Positions 39,374 to 51,800 of a stretch of 64,000 nt of DNA are shown here, one piece after another. Under the pieces are notes generated by a model, which was not told where the DNA came from, did no database searches, and saw only the letters and a program-made list of their open reading frames with translations. Both the position numbers and the translations under genes were made by a program. Location of the stretch: the NCBI GenBank assembly GCA_030674185.1, contig CM060314.1, positions 32,076,314-32,140,313 of the forward strand. Reading direction: 5' to 3'. Within the stretch, counting starts at the first letter, position 1; each line of letters begins with the position of its first letter. Origin of the DNA: Monoplex corrugatus (Eukaryota > Mollusca > Gastropoda > Littorinimorpha > Ranellidae).

Positions 39374-40062
39374 CAGAAATGCCGAACAGGCTCCAGCTCA
39401 CAAGAAACAAAATGAAAAAGGTCAGCCAGAATTTTCTAAAAAGGTTTTCTTTCTTTCTTCCTTAAACTAAGTCTCCAGTTCTACCTATCTGTAAAAAAAT
39501 AACAACAATAATAATAATAGTAACAATAAAATGATAATGGTTATCACAAATAACAATGATTACAACAATAACAGTTGTGATAATGATAAGATGGAATGAA
39601 ACACCTCATTAAAGTGTTCCAAATATTGCCTCTAAAATTTGTATTTTGCTAAAATTGAAACACCAAGTAAACAATTGTTTGAATCTCCTTTTTTCATCAT
39701 TTATTCATTTTTTATTTCTTAACTGTATGGTGTTAAGCAGTGATTGAATTCCCTTATCATTGTTTTTCTAACATGTACAGTGATGATTTGAGTTCCCCCA
39801 TCACTTATTTACTCATTCACCCATTTAGTCATTATTTTAACAAATTTAGACAAAAGTGTAACAAATAAAATCAAATCATAAAACAAAACGGTGGAGTTGC
39901 ATACTTGTATCTTCACATTAAGGGTTAAACCAAAATTGCGTAATAACTGAAGTAAGAAAATTGGATGCTGATTCTCGGTTCGAAATCTCATTAGTGGGAT
40001 TATGGGAATAATCTTTCGTTTTACTTTAAACAAGCTATTCAGCTTTTTTGCCAAAATCATAG

Positions 40063-40063
<1 letters not shown>
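39374..40063. other. Unique AT-rich sequence, no gene seen
   Basis: It contains a short ATA/ACA-rich microsatellite (about 39,495-39,585). No coding frame with domain-like content was found on either strand. Confidence 0.6.

Positions 40064-40157
<94 letters not shown>
40064..40157. repeat. (CA)n(GA)n microsatellite
   Basis: About 31 bp of CA dinucleotides are followed directly by about 62 bp of GA dinucleotides. Confidence 0.95.
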
Positions 40158-40158
<1 letters not shown>

Positions 40159-41857
40159 GCAGAAAGATAGATGGATAGAGAGATATAAAGAGAAAGAGAG
40201 AGAAAGGGCGAGTCTGATCTAATGGAAGGCTTTTGTCTTCGTAGCCGCAGTTTACTTCATAATCTAAACAAACTGGCCCTGTAGGACATCCAGTGATCCC
40301 TTACTTTACTTTTTTTTAGGAAATGAGTGTGCAGCTTTCAAACCATAGGTACATCAGTTGTGTGAGCATGTAACATTGTGCTTGGATCTGTTACAATCTT
40401 TTCCCCATTCAACCTACAACGGCTCACAAATGTAGCAAAGAGTAGATCTAGTGTCTTTGTCTAGATCAGAAACGCCTTGCGTGTTCTCTGCACATCCATA
40501 TCTATGAGTTGTGCATTAGAAAAACCTAAGTCAACAATTGTGCATTTATGACCCTGTTTTATTATCACTATATCAGTTTAGACAATGAGCAGATCTACAA
40601 TATGGATACATATGTTCTGAAGCTGAGCTCACGAACTTTGTCGTCATTATAGCACCAATCGTCAAACTGATGTAACGCACACTATTACGTTGCAGTCGTA
40701 TAGAACAAGACCAATCTGTTTTCATTCCACAACGCCTTGCGGTGTAGAACTTCCAGAAACAACACATTATCCATCTTTGGAAGGAATTATATTTTCTTCT
40801 TTTTTGCTCCTTCAGCTGCCATCTTTAATGAACATAAACGATGAATTATGATAAAAAAATGTTACATAAGGCTACCATGTTCATGCCATGCAGAATCAAC
40901 ACAAAACAAAACAAAACTAGGTAATGGCTACTGGTGACTGTCTAGACACCTGTCTACACACAATTCAATCTTGCTTCCTGAAGCGAAGCCTGTGTGTAGG
41001 CCTGTGTGGTTTGGATGAGAGACCTGACTGACCAGCGTAGAGCGATCATGTCAGGTCAGCGCTTGGTGACATTTTTTTCTCTCTAAAACATCTCATATTT
41101 ATGTCTTTTCGCTTAAAACATTTGACGCCAAGTGACAAGACAATTATAAATTACGTCAGTCATGACGTTTGTAATGGTTTGCAGTCATAAATTAGCATTT
41201 GAAAGCTAAATTACAGCCGAACCGGTGCTGCGATATCAAATCTCGTTCTCAGTTCTATCTAGATCTAGGTCGCCTGAAGATACGTGAATACCAGCCTCTG
41301 GGATTTTGCCTGCTGACAGGTGGTCTCCTCAGTGGATCTATACACCAATTTCTTTGACTTTAGTGACACAAAACATACGTAACAAGATCGAAAGAAGGTT
41401 ACATTACACAACCAAACCATCACTTACCTTGAAATTTCAGTTCCGCAGCAGAAAAACATATGTGGACGAGAGCACGTTTACTTTGGTTTTGCTACGTGGT
41501 CACGTCCTTATCGAAGCGATACCTATCGAAAAAATCGCGCGAGAAAATGCGATACGTAGTCGGTACGTTACGTATCTGGCCCGTATTGGATACGTGACGT
41601 GCAATCTTTACACTCAGGAATACGTATACTCTTGTGTCAGAAATAAACTCAATAAATGCACTCACGGAATACGTGTAGAGAACTCGTTGTTTCTTCCCAC
41701 TCTCATGTCAGGCTGATTGCAACAGAACAAAAGAAGTTCCTTCGTGTGGGTACAGACCAGACAGTTCACTTGGAGTAAGAAAAGATCAGTTTTGTTCGCT
41801 TGTTTCTCTGTTTTCTGCTTTTGTCTTATTTTCCTTACCATTGGCTTCAGTTACATG
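40158..41857. other. Gene-free sequence with a CpG/ACGT-rich patch
   Basis: No convincing gene. A 136-codon frame at 41,306-41,716 has no recognisable domain. The patch at about 41,140-41,680 holds the palindrome ACGTCAGTCATGACGT (41,152-41,167) and about eight TACGT words, against a background with few. Confidence 0.5.
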
Positions 41858-42010
41858 ATCCAGGTTCTTGACAGAATCAGAGAGAGGGGTGTTGTTGTCA
41901 CCTAGCTGGATGGTATTCAGTGTCAGAGAGGCAAGTTCGCTTTTGGTGCCTAAAAGAATGGCTTCGGTTTTAATTCTGATTTCCAAGTACTCGGATTTTT
42001 CGGTCTTTTC
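41858..42010 (-). mobile_element. CR1/L2-type RT fragment
   Basis: On the minus strand, IKTEAILLGTKSELASL followed by TPLSDSVKNLD aligns by eye with the post-YADD segment of the CR1/L2 RT at 24.2-25.7 kb (KTEAILIGTHQKLSQL ... VPISDSDKNLG). It is a short isolated relic of a different copy or subfamily, with no start or catalytic box. Confidence 0.75.
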
Positions 42011-42069
42011 AGAGAGCCAAGACGTCTCTAGAACATTCCTTCTGTTTCAGAATTAGAATCTAATTGATG

Positions 42070-42314
42070 TATATAAACACGCGCGCGCACACACAAACAC
42101 AAACACACACACTCACTCACACACACATATATGCAGATATAGACACAGAGTGCGCACGCGCATACACACACACACACACACTCTCTCTCTCTCTCCCCTC
42201 TCTCTCTCTCTCTCTCACTCACACACACATGCGCAGTACAGAAAAGAGAGAGAGAAAGAGAGAGAGAGTGAGAGAGAGATAGAGAGAAAGAAAGAGAGAG
42301 AGAGAATGAAGGAG

Positions 42315-42345
<31 letters not shown>

Positions 42346-42352
42346 GAGAGAC

Positions 42353-42400
<48 letters not shown>
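42070..42400. repeat. Compound (CA)n / (CT)n / (GA)n microsatellite
   Basis: CA-rich (about 42,085-42,180), CT-rich (about 42,181-42,215) and GA-rich (about 42,243-42,400) tracts are adjacent. Long frames through them on both strands are low-complexity artefacts. Confidence 0.93.
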
Positions 42401-42403
<3 letters not shown>

Positions 42404-42747
42404 CTCCATCGCTATCAATTTTTTGGCCTGTTAAACAAAAAGAATCTGGAGGAAGAAAGGATAGAAGGGATAGGAGGGTGAAATCAATTAAAAGTTCTAC
42501 ATTTCCTTCAGGCCTGTTTACCCACAGCAACGTTTATATAAGCATCGTTTGCTAATTTTACATTCATGTTGATTAATCGCATTTGACATTCATTTAATTT
42601 AAGTAAGCGATTCTTCCTGTGAACAAGATCTAATCTCTACGGAGATGGATGGGCTGAGAGCACTTCTATATGTTGTGTTAACATCTCAAAATACTTAATT
42701 TGGCTCGTTTGCACATAAACGACTAGACTTATAGTTATACGCTAGCT

Positions 42748-43012
42748 TGCTCCCTCTGTCTCTGTCTCTGCCTACCTCTGTCTCTGTTTCTGCCTATCTC
42801 TGTCTCTATTTCTGTGACACGACACACGTTCTCTCTCTCCTCCCCCCCCCCTCTCTCTCTCTCCCACACTCATTGTCTCTGTGTCTCTCTGTGTCTCTGT
42901 GATTCTCTCTGTCTCTCTCTGTCTCTGTCTCTCTCTTCACTGTCCCTCTTTCTGTCTCTCTTTCCCTCTGTCTCTGCCTCTCTCTCTCTGATATACTATA
43001 ACATATCACTGT
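42748..43012. repeat. Pyrimidine-rich TCTG/TCTC microsatellite
   Basis: Imperfect runs of CTCTGTCT/CTCTCTCT with short C runs. Confidence 0.9.
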
Positions 43013-43091
43013 CTCTTTCTCGTATAGTACACCAAGTAAAATAAGCACGCTCTTTGATTTTCTTATGTGCGATGTCTGTCTTTATTGATCT

Positions 43092-43152
43092 ATTGGTTAT
43101 TATTATTATTATTATTATCATAATGTTATTATTATTAGTAGTAGTAGTATTA

Positions 43153-43198
<46 letters not shown>

Positions 43199-43521
43199 CA
43201 TTATCATTACTATCATTATTGCAGTATTTTAGTTTTAGGCAGACAGGTTGATTAGCAAGATGCTTTCTCGATTCTACTGGATCCTGTTCATCGTGAATTT
43301 ACAAAACAAAAAAACTGTCTTCAGACGGCGAATATCAGCAGAGGAATGTTTTGTATGAACGCTGCTTAAGCACGCTGTATATGTTTATCTATTGCATGCC
43401 ATTCTCAGCTCCTTTTTACTGGACATAATCAGCTCTATAATGATAACAATAATAATAGTGATAATAATAATAATAACAACAATGAGGACGAGAATAACAA
43501 TAATGAGAATATAATAATATC

Positions 43522-43554
<33 letters not shown>

Positions 43555-43570
43555 CATTATTATCAAATAT
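43092..43570. repeat. Two (ATT)n / (ATA)n microsatellites
   Basis: Trinucleotide runs at about 43,092-43,225 (TTA/ATT, with TAG interruptions) and about 43,438-43,568 (AATAAT, then ATTATC/ATT) flank about 200 bp of plain sequence. Confidence 0.9.
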
Positions 43571-43576
43571 TTTTCA

Positions 43577-43577
43577 T

Positions 43578-43626
<49 letters not shown>

Positions 43627-43666
43627 TATAGATATAGATATATATATATATAGACTCTATATATAT

Positions 43667-43728
<62 letters not shown>
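43577..43728. repeat. (CA)n - AT-rich - (TG)n symmetrical tract
   Basis: About 28 bp of CA repeat, then about 65 bp of alternating TA with a few interruptions, then about 60 bp of TG repeat. CA and TG arms are reverse complements, so the tract can form a large hairpin. Confidence 0.92.
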
Positions 43729-43729
<1 letters not shown>

Positions 43730-43959
43730 CAGCCATATACTTTGTAAGGTTATGTATCAAATAGTATGTCTTTATAACATGCGTGTAGCTAGTATCATGT
43801 TTGGCAACATTGACTTTCCACCTTGATATGTATATGTCTGTATCTATCCAAATTGCATAAACATATACTTGTGTGTGCGTGTGCTGACTTACACATGATC
43901 AGTAAAAAATAGAACTATTTACAGAATTTAAAATTCAAAGATATATAGATCAATTGTAA

Positions 43960-44345
43960 AACGTGCAAGACGCTGTCTTGTATCTAGTCCACACATTTTC
44001 ATGTTCACGCGTGTGCCGCATGCGCGCTCACCCAGTCACTACGCTCCCCTCCCTGAGTGCAAATACTACTACGCCAGCCTCTGAACCTGTTTTACTTATC
44101 GCGGGCAGTTCCATAAACATCCGGTCGGGGACTGGAAAAACCACTGACAGAAACACCGCTCGAGCTGTGAGCGACGACAAATACCAGGGACATTTCCTCG
44201 CTCGCCGCTAGCACCATCCGCGCGGTTATCGCGGTTATCGCTCGTGGTGTGGCCTGTAGGCCTACAGTAATCAGTGTCATTGTTCTCGTCGCGCAGCTAC
44301 AGCGCAGCTCACAGCGCAGCTCATACTCCTAGTGTGGCCGCACCC
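43960..44345. other. CpG-rich unique block upstream of the receptor gene
   Basis: This patch of higher GC and CpG content (for example CCGCGCGGTTATCGCGGTTATCG near 44,217, and the repeated GCGCAGCTCA near 44,294-44,325) stands out from AT-rich neighbours. It lies 1.1 kb before the first coding exon of the receptor gene and could be part of a promoter region. No TATA box, no recognised binding-site cluster and no coding function are evident, so this is a weak inference. Confidence 0.25.
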
Positions 44346-44349
44346 TAAT

Positions 44350-44358
44350 GTATACACA

Positions 44359-44438
<80 letters not shown>

Positions 44439-44720
44439 ACACACACACACAACACCACACACACACACAACACCACACGCACGCACACACACACACAACA
44501 CACACACACACACACAAACACACAACACACAGACACACAGACACACGCACGCACACACACAAACACACACAAAGACACACACACACACAAACACACACAC
44601 CACACACATACATGCACGCAACACACACACACAACACACACACACGCACGCACACACAGATACACACACAGACACACACACAGATATGCACGCACGCACA
44701 CACGCACACACAGATACGCT

Positions 44721-44760
<40 letters not shown>

Positions 44761-44875
44761 CACACACACAGACACACACGAACACACACCCACGCACACA
44801 CACGTACCCACACACACACACAGACACACAAAGACGCACACACACACACACACACAAAGACACAACACACACACA

Positions 44876-44912
<37 letters not shown>

Positions 44913-45017
44913 ACGTACACACACACACGCACATACACACACAGATACGCAAGACAGACACACAGATACGCAAGACAGCACAGAACAGACACACACAGAC
45001 ACACACAGACACACACA

Positions 45018-45049
<32 letters not shown>

Positions 45050-45070
45050 ACACACACACACACACACACT
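44350..45070. repeat. 720-bp compound (CA)n tract
   Basis: Nearly continuous CA repeat with G, T and A interruptions. Both strands appear open for up to 250 codons (His-Thr on plus, Cys-Val on minus), purely from the dinucleotide. Confidence 0.95.
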
Positions 45071-45464
45071 GGCTGTTTTAACACAGGAAAAACCTATGAA
45101 TCAGTTTCGGTTTGACGTAATCGATGCTTTCCGCCTTTCCAAAATTAACAAAAGGCGAACAGTGCACGGGAAATCCCCATGACTTTGCATGTGAACACTA
45201 TATTTAGCACCAGCGAATCATGCCCCGACATTGCCTCTCAGTGTGAGGACGTTTCCCTTCTCTGATTACATTAATCTAAACCCCTAGAGAGTGTGGTGAT
45301 GATGGTGTGTGGGGCTGACTCGTTGGCCTGGCATGTGGAAGAATGAACATTCCCCCTCCACCACCCCTCACTCCCCCAAGGTCGCTGTATGTTTTGCACA
45401 CGTCTACAGGGGCGGTAGTCAGTCGATCACTGAGGGACAGTCAGAGCGCGTAAAGTGACATAGC
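45071..45464 (+). promoter_or_regulatory. Presumed promoter / 5' UTR of the TNF-receptor gene
   Basis: This unique sequence lies between the CA tract and the start codon of exon 1. The ATG at 45465 has A at -3 and G at +4, a good animal start context. No TATA box is convincing and no transcription start can be placed from sequence alone. Confidence 0.35.
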
Positions 45465-45569
45465 ATGGCTTCCCCAGGCAACAGGGTGCTCTTTGTGTGT
45501 GTAGTGCTCTTTTGCAGAATCTACATTGTCTTTAGTTTTCATATAATCACCAGCGAATCTTCACACAAG
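45465..45569 (+). CDS. TNF-receptor gene exon 1: signal peptide
   Basis: There are 35 codons from an ATG in good context to AAG followed by a GTATTT donor. The peptide starts MASPGNR and has a hydrophobic stretch VLFVCVVLFC, an Arg, then IYIVFSFHII, which suits a secretory signal despite the internal Arg. The exon length is a multiple of three and ends in phase 0, as exon 2 requires. It lies between the long CA tract and a TG microsatellite that starts about 40 bp into the intron. The hydrophobic core could alternatively be a membrane anchor or chance. Transcript evidence would settle whether this is the true first exon. Confidence 0.55.
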
Positions 45570-45607
45570 GTATTTATCTGTTGTTGTTGGTGTTGTTGTT
45601 GTTGTTG

Positions 45608-45645
<38 letters not shown>

Positions 45646-45964
45646 GTATAGGTGTTTGTGTGTGTGTTTGTGTGGGTGTTTTTGTGTGAGTGTGTGTGTA
45701 TGTGCGTGTGTGTGTGCGTGTATGTGTGCGTGTGTGAGTGTGTGTGTTTGTATTTGGGTGTGTGTTGTGTGTGTGGGAGAATTTGTATCTCTACAGTCAT
45801 TAGTGTTAATGTGAACAGTACAAAGGATGGGATCATAGAACCAAAGACATTATCTAGATTATTCATGTCTTTCTGTATATATATCCATGGAATCATCTAG
45901 CTGGCTAGTTAGGTATATGCATACACACACGTACTACACAACAGAAACACACACACACACACAC

Positions 45965-46043
<79 letters not shown>

Positions 46044-46089
46044 CACAAACCAACAAACAAACAAAAGCAGAACAAAATGAATAAACAAA
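45570..46089. repeat. TG- and CA-rich microsatellites in intron 1
   Basis: A TTG run, then a TG run with interruptions (about 45,583-45,778), about 150 bp of plain sequence, then a CA run (about 45,948-46,042). Confidence 0.92.
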
Positions 46090-46094
46090 TCACA

Positions 46095-46445
46095 AAACAA
46101 AACATTAACAAAAAATAGCGCCAAAATGTTTTGTCTGGATAAAAGTACTCTTTTTTTGTAACCATTTTTGTCTGGACAATAAGCTGTGTCTTGACAACAG
46201 TCATTATTTTAGCAACAAGTTCTGCCTTGGCAACAGCATCTGACTTAGTGTCTTAGAAACAGTCTTTATCTCGGAAACAATAATTTATCTTAGCAACAAT
46301 CTTTGTTATGTCAAAAATCTCTGACTTAGAAACAATCTTTATCTTGGCAACAAACTTATCTTAGCAACAATCTCTGTTTTGTCAAAAATCTCAGACTTAG
46401 AATAATCTTATCTTGAACAATATTTACCTAGCAACATCCTTGTTT
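46095..46445. repeat. Degenerate ~20-bp minisatellite
   Basis: Short related blocks alternate: CTTAGCAACAATCTTTG, TTGTCAAAAATCTCTGA, CTTAGAAACAATCTTTATC. About fifteen diverged copies. No coding content. Confidence 0.75.
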
Positions 46446-46481
46446 TGTCAAAAATATACTCTCCCTGCACCACTTTGTCTG

Positions 46482-46571
46482 TTTACAACACACACACACA
46501 AACACACACGCACACACACCGCACACACACACCAACACACACACACACACATGCACACGCACACACACACA

Positions 46572-46617
<46 letters not shown>

Positions 46618-46791
46618 CACACACACACACACGAACAACACACACACACGCACACATACACACACAGACCCCCCCCCCCCACACACACACACACAAATAA
46701 TCTTTATCAAAAATATATATCTCTCTCTCTCTGCACCAGCTTTTGTCTTGTTTACACACACACACACAAAACACACCACACACACACACCA

Positions 46792-46822
<31 letters not shown>

Positions 46823-46860
46823 TACACACGCACACACACACGCACACACGCACACACACA

Positions 46861-46910
<50 letters not shown>

Positions 46911-46915
46911 CACAC
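46482..46915. repeat. Two CA microsatellites after duplicated leaders
   Basis: CA-rich tracts at about 46,482-46,695 and 46,755-46,915 are each preceded by a similar short leader (TCTCCCTGCACCACTTTGTC near 46,460 and TCTCTGCACCAGCTTTTGTC near 46,727), suggesting a local duplication. A run of about eleven C (46,670-46,680) interrupts the first. Confidence 0.85.
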
Positions 46916-47289
46916 ACACTCCTATGGTAATTAAAAACAGATCACAGTCACATACGTCAGATGTGTGCATGGAAGAGTGTCTGTTACCTAGAACTACTGT
47001 GTGAACAAACCATTTTCTGTTTTCTGCACTGTCACGGTCTTAGGTGTGCGCTTACAGACACGCTATTGCACAACGTCAGTTTTTGAATAGAAGCTTTGCG
47101 CTAACTGTCTGAAATGTCAAAATGTCATTGTGCTTGGTTTGCACTTGAAGTCATTATCATCCAGAGTAACCTGTGTCTGCTGGTGTCCTTAACCGTCGGC
47201 ACTTCTGTGCACAGGACGCCTCAGACCTACGCAGCAAAACCGATGTGGACAGTATTGCCTGTCTCTGCATGTCTGTGTGCTGTGACTGT
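46916..47289. other. Unique intronic sequence, no feature seen
   Basis: Short open frames only, none with recognisable domains. Confidence 0.55.
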
Positions 47290-48122
47290 CCTAAACGCCT
47301 GTATTGTATAAGTGTATGTCGTAAACATCTGTGTGCTGTATACTGTATGTCCTGAACACCTGTGTGTTATGTGACCGTATGTCCTAAACACCTGTGTGCT
47401 AAATGACTCTATGTCCTAAGCACCTGTGTGTTATGTGACTATATGTCCTAAACACCTGTGTGTTATGTGTTAAATGACTATATGCCCTAAACACCTGTGT
47501 GTTAAATGACTCTATGTCCTAAACACCTGTGTGTTAAATGACTTTATGTCCTAAACACATGTATGTTAGATGACTATGTGTCCTGAACACCTGTGTGTTA
47601 TGTGACTGTGTGTCGTAAACACCAGCGTAGTGTATGGCTGTATGTTCTAAACATCTGTGTGTTGTATGACTGTATGTCCTAAACACCTGTGTGTTGTATG
47701 ACTATATGTTCTAAACACATGTGTGTTGTATGACTGTATGTCCTAAACACCTGTGTGTTGTATGACTGTATGTCCTAAACACTGTGTGTTGTATGACTGT
47801 ATGTCCTAAACACCTGTGTGTTGTATGACTGTATGTCCGAAACACTTGTGTGTTGTATGACTGTATGTCCTAAACACCTGTGTGTTGTGTGACTGTATGT
47901 CCTTAACGCCAGTGTTGTATGACTATATGTAACACCTGTGTGTTGTATGACTGATATCCTAAACACCTGTGTGTTGTATGACTGTATGTCCTAAACACCT
48001 GTGTGTTGTATGACTGTATGTCCTTAACACCTGTGTGCTGTATGATTGTATGTCCTAAACACCTATGTGTTGTATAACTGTATTTCCTAAACACCTGTGT
48101 GTTGTATAACTGTATGTCTAAT
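47290..48122. repeat. 32-bp minisatellite in intron 1
   Basis: About 25 copies of a unit with landmarks CCTAAACACCTGTGTG and TTGTATGACTGTATGT. Copies are more regular towards the right. Frames through it on the minus strand (HTQVFRTYSHTT period) are repeat artefacts. Confidence 0.9.
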
Positions 48123-48179
48123 TGATACATGCTTACATTCTCAGACACACAGAAGACTATTAGAGGTCATCTTTGAAGG

Positions 48180-48850
48180 ATAATAACAATAATGATAATA
48201 ATAATCATAACGACACTTATACAGCACGAAATCTTGGTATGTAAATCAAATCAAAGCACGGAAACTCACCATTCACAGAGCATTAATTCACAATGACCAG
48301 AATTCGAGGGTACAAAACACACACAAACCGGAAGGGGGAGGACAGAAGGGGAGTAGGACGAAAGGGTGGGCACGTAGAGGGGAAATCAATGCTGGACAAA
48401 AGGGTGTCTTCAAGTTAGACTTTTGAAGGAAGACAGACTACAGAGGGGCATATCACTGCTGGACAAAAAGGTGTGTCTTCAAGTTAGACTTTTGAAGGAA
48501 GACAGAGTACAGAGGGGGATTCACTGCTGGACAAAAAGGGGTGTCTTCAAGTTAGACTTTGAAGGAAGACAGAGTATGTGACTGCCAAATAGGCAATGGA
48601 AGCTCGTTCCAGTTGTATGGGCCAGACTCAGAAAAAGGGCCACGACCGACTGTGGAATATCTGTGTCGAGGATTTTGTAAACAAATAGTATCAGACGCAG
48701 AACGGAGAGGGCATGCAGTGGTGTACATTTGGAGGTGATCACAAAGATAAATAGATCAGTATCAGTATCATTGGTGCATTTGTAGCAAAATGTATTGATT
48801 TTGTATGAAATCCTTGAAGTTGTCAGACCCATACAGAGACACTGGAGGTT
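48180..48850 (-). mobile_element. Decayed CR1/L2-type LINE 3' end
   Basis: The left end has the (AAT)n tail followed by a degraded TTATACAGCACGAAATC motif, as in the 3' end of the LINE at 23.6 kb. Minus-strand residues such as RISYKINTFCYKC, FVITSKCTPLHALS and SKSNLKTPLF match, by eye, the C-terminal block of the CR1/L2 polyprotein. Three ~65-bp direct repeats (about 48,385-48,575, containing CTGGACAAAA and CTTCAAGTTAGAC) lie inside. No RT catalytic box remains. Confidence 0.75.
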
Positions 48851-51800
48851 TTTGAAAATGACCTATCTGTAAGTCGTAAGACCCACACAGAGACGCTAGA
48901 AGTTTATGTAAGTGACGTATGTTTATGTTGTTAGACCCACACAAAGATACTAGACGTTTTTGAAAATAACCTATCTTTATGTAAGTGACATCTGTTTATG
49001 TTGTTAGACCCACACAAAGACACTATAAGTATATCTAAGTGACATATATCGTCGTTCGACCAACATAGAGACACAAGAGTCCGTATGACTGACATGTTTG
49101 TTGTCGGATCTACAGAGAGACAGTGGAGATCATTTAAATAACATATGTTTATATTGTCAGACCCACACTGAGACAATTGGAGGTCCATCTAACTGAAATT
49201 GATGTTGTCAGACGTACACAGAGACACTGGAGTCACCCTAACTACATATAATACATGTTTACGTTGTCAGAACCACACAGAGACACTGGAGTCCCCCTAA
49301 CTATATAAAATACTTGTTTATGTTGTCAGAACCACACAATACATGTTTATGTTGTCAGAACCACACAGAGACACTGGAGTCCCCCTAACTATATAAAATA
49401 CTTGTTTATGTTGTCAGAATCACACAATACATGTTTATGTTGTCAGAACCACACAGAGACACTGGAGTCCCCCTAACTACATATAATACATGTTTATGTT
49501 GTCAGAACCACACAGAGACACTGGAGTCCCCCTAACTACATATAATACATGTTTATGTTGTCAGAACCACACAGAGACACTGGAGTCCCCCTAACTACAT
49601 ATAATACATGTTTATGTTGTCAGAACCACACAGAGACACTGGAGTCCCCCTAACTACATATAATACATGTTTATGTTGTCAGAACCACACATAGACACTG
49701 GAGTCCCCCAACTACATATAATACATGTTTATGTTGTCAGAACCACACATAGACACTAGAGTCCCCCTAACTACATACAATACATGTTTATTTTTCAGAA
49801 CCACACAGAGACACCGAGTCCCCTAACTACATATAATACATGTGTATGTTGTCAGAACCACACAGAGACACTAGAGTCCCCCTAACTACATATAATACAT
49901 GTGTATGTTGTCAGAACCACACAGAGACACTAGAGTCCCCCTAACTACATATAATACATGTGTATGTTGTCAGAACCACACAGAGACACTGGAGTCCACC
50001 TAACTACATATAATACATGCTTATGTTGTAAGAACCACACAATACATGTTTATGTTGTCAGAATCACACACTACATGTTTATGTTGTCAGAACCACACAA
50101 AGATACTTGAGTCCACCTAACTACATACATGTTTATGTGGTCAGAACCACACAAAGACACTGGAGTCCATTTAACTACATATGTACATGTTTATGTGGTC
50201 AGAACCACACAGAGACACTGGAGTCCCCCTAACTACATATAATACGTGTTTATGTTGTCAGAACTACACAAAGACACTGGAGTCCCCCTAACTACATATA
50301 ATACGTGTTTATGTTGTCAGAACCACACAATACATGCTTATGTTGTCAGATGTACACAGAGACACCGGAGTCCCCCTAATTACATATAATACGTGTTTAT
50401 GTTGTCAGACGTACACAGAGACACTGCAGTCCCCCTAACTACATATAATACATGTTTATGTTGTCAGAACCACACAATACATGCTTATGTTGTCAGAATC
50501 ACACAATACTTGTTTATGTTGTCAGAATCACACAATACATGTTTATGTTGTCAGAACCACACAGAGACACTGGAGTCCCCCTAACTACATATAATACATG
50601 TTTATGTTGTCAGAACCACACAGAGACACCGGAGTCCCCCTAACTACATATAATACATGTGTATGTTGTCAGAACCACACAGAAACACTAGAATCCCCCT
50701 AACTACATATAATACATACATGTGTATGTTGTCAGAACCACACAGAGACACTGGAGTCCACCTAACTACATATAATACATGCTTATGTTGTAAGAACCAC
50801 ACAATACATGTTCATGTTGTCAGAATCACACAATACATGTTTATGTTGTCAGAATCACACAATACATGTTTATGTTGTCAGAATCACACAATACATGTTT
50901 ATGTTGTCAGAATCACGCAAAGACACTGGGGTCCATTTAAACTGCATATGTACCGGTACATGTTTATGTTGTCAGAACCACACAAAGACACTTGAGTCCA
51001 CCTAACTACATACATGTTTATGTGGTCAGAACCACACAAAGACACTGGAGTCCATTTAACTACATATGTACATGTTTATGTTGTCAAAACCACACAAAGA
51101 CACTGGAGACCACCAAACTACATATAATACATGTTTATGTTGTCAGAACCACACAATACATGCTTATGTTGTCAGAATCACACAATACATGTTTATGTTG
51201 TCAGAATCACACAATACATGTTTATGTTGTCAGAATCACACAATACATGTTTATGTTGTCAGAATCACGCAAAGACACTGGGGTCCATTTAAACTGCATA
51301 TGTACCGGTACATGTTTATGTTGTCAGAACCACACAAAGACACTTGAGTCCACCTAACTACATACATGTTTATGTGGTCAGAACCACACAAAGACACTGG
51401 AGTCCATTTAACTACATATGTACATGTTTATGTTGTCAAAACCACACAAAGACACTGGAGACCACCAAACTACATATAATACACGTTTATGTTGTCAGAA
51501 CCACACAATACATGCTTATGTTGTCAGAATCACACAATACATGTTTATGTTGTCAGAATCACACAATACATGTTTATGTTGTCAGAATCACACAATACAT
51601 GTTTATGTTGTCAGAATCACGCAAAGACACTGGGGTCCATTTAAACTGCATATGTACCGGTACATGTTTATGTTGTCAGAACCACACAAAGACACTTGAG
51701 TCCACCTAACTACATACATGTTTATGTGGTCAGAACCACACAAAGACACTGGAGTCCATTTAACTACATATGTACATGTTTATGTTGTCAAAACCACACA

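Noticed and set aside
40980..41085. Inverted GACCTGAC / GTCAGGTC words as a tRNA or riboswitch
   Set aside because: No cloverleaf or conserved tRNA boxes; an 8-bp match at this distance can be chance.
41306..41716. 136-codon frame as a gene
   Set aside because: No domain, no splice or promoter context that supports it, and composition follows the ACGT-rich DNA. Kept only as an observation on the DNA patch.
42814..43251. Leu/Ser-rich frames as membrane peptides
   Set aside because: They are translations of CTCTGT and ATT microsatellites.
44329..45084. Long open frames of about 250 codons on both strands
   Set aside because: They are translations of the CA/TG dinucleotide tract (His-Thr or Cys-Val runs), open only because the repeat lacks stops.
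47114..47355. Short overlapping frames as an extra receptor exon
   Set aside because: Cys-containing but without the TNFR spacing, and no splice sites in the right phase were found.
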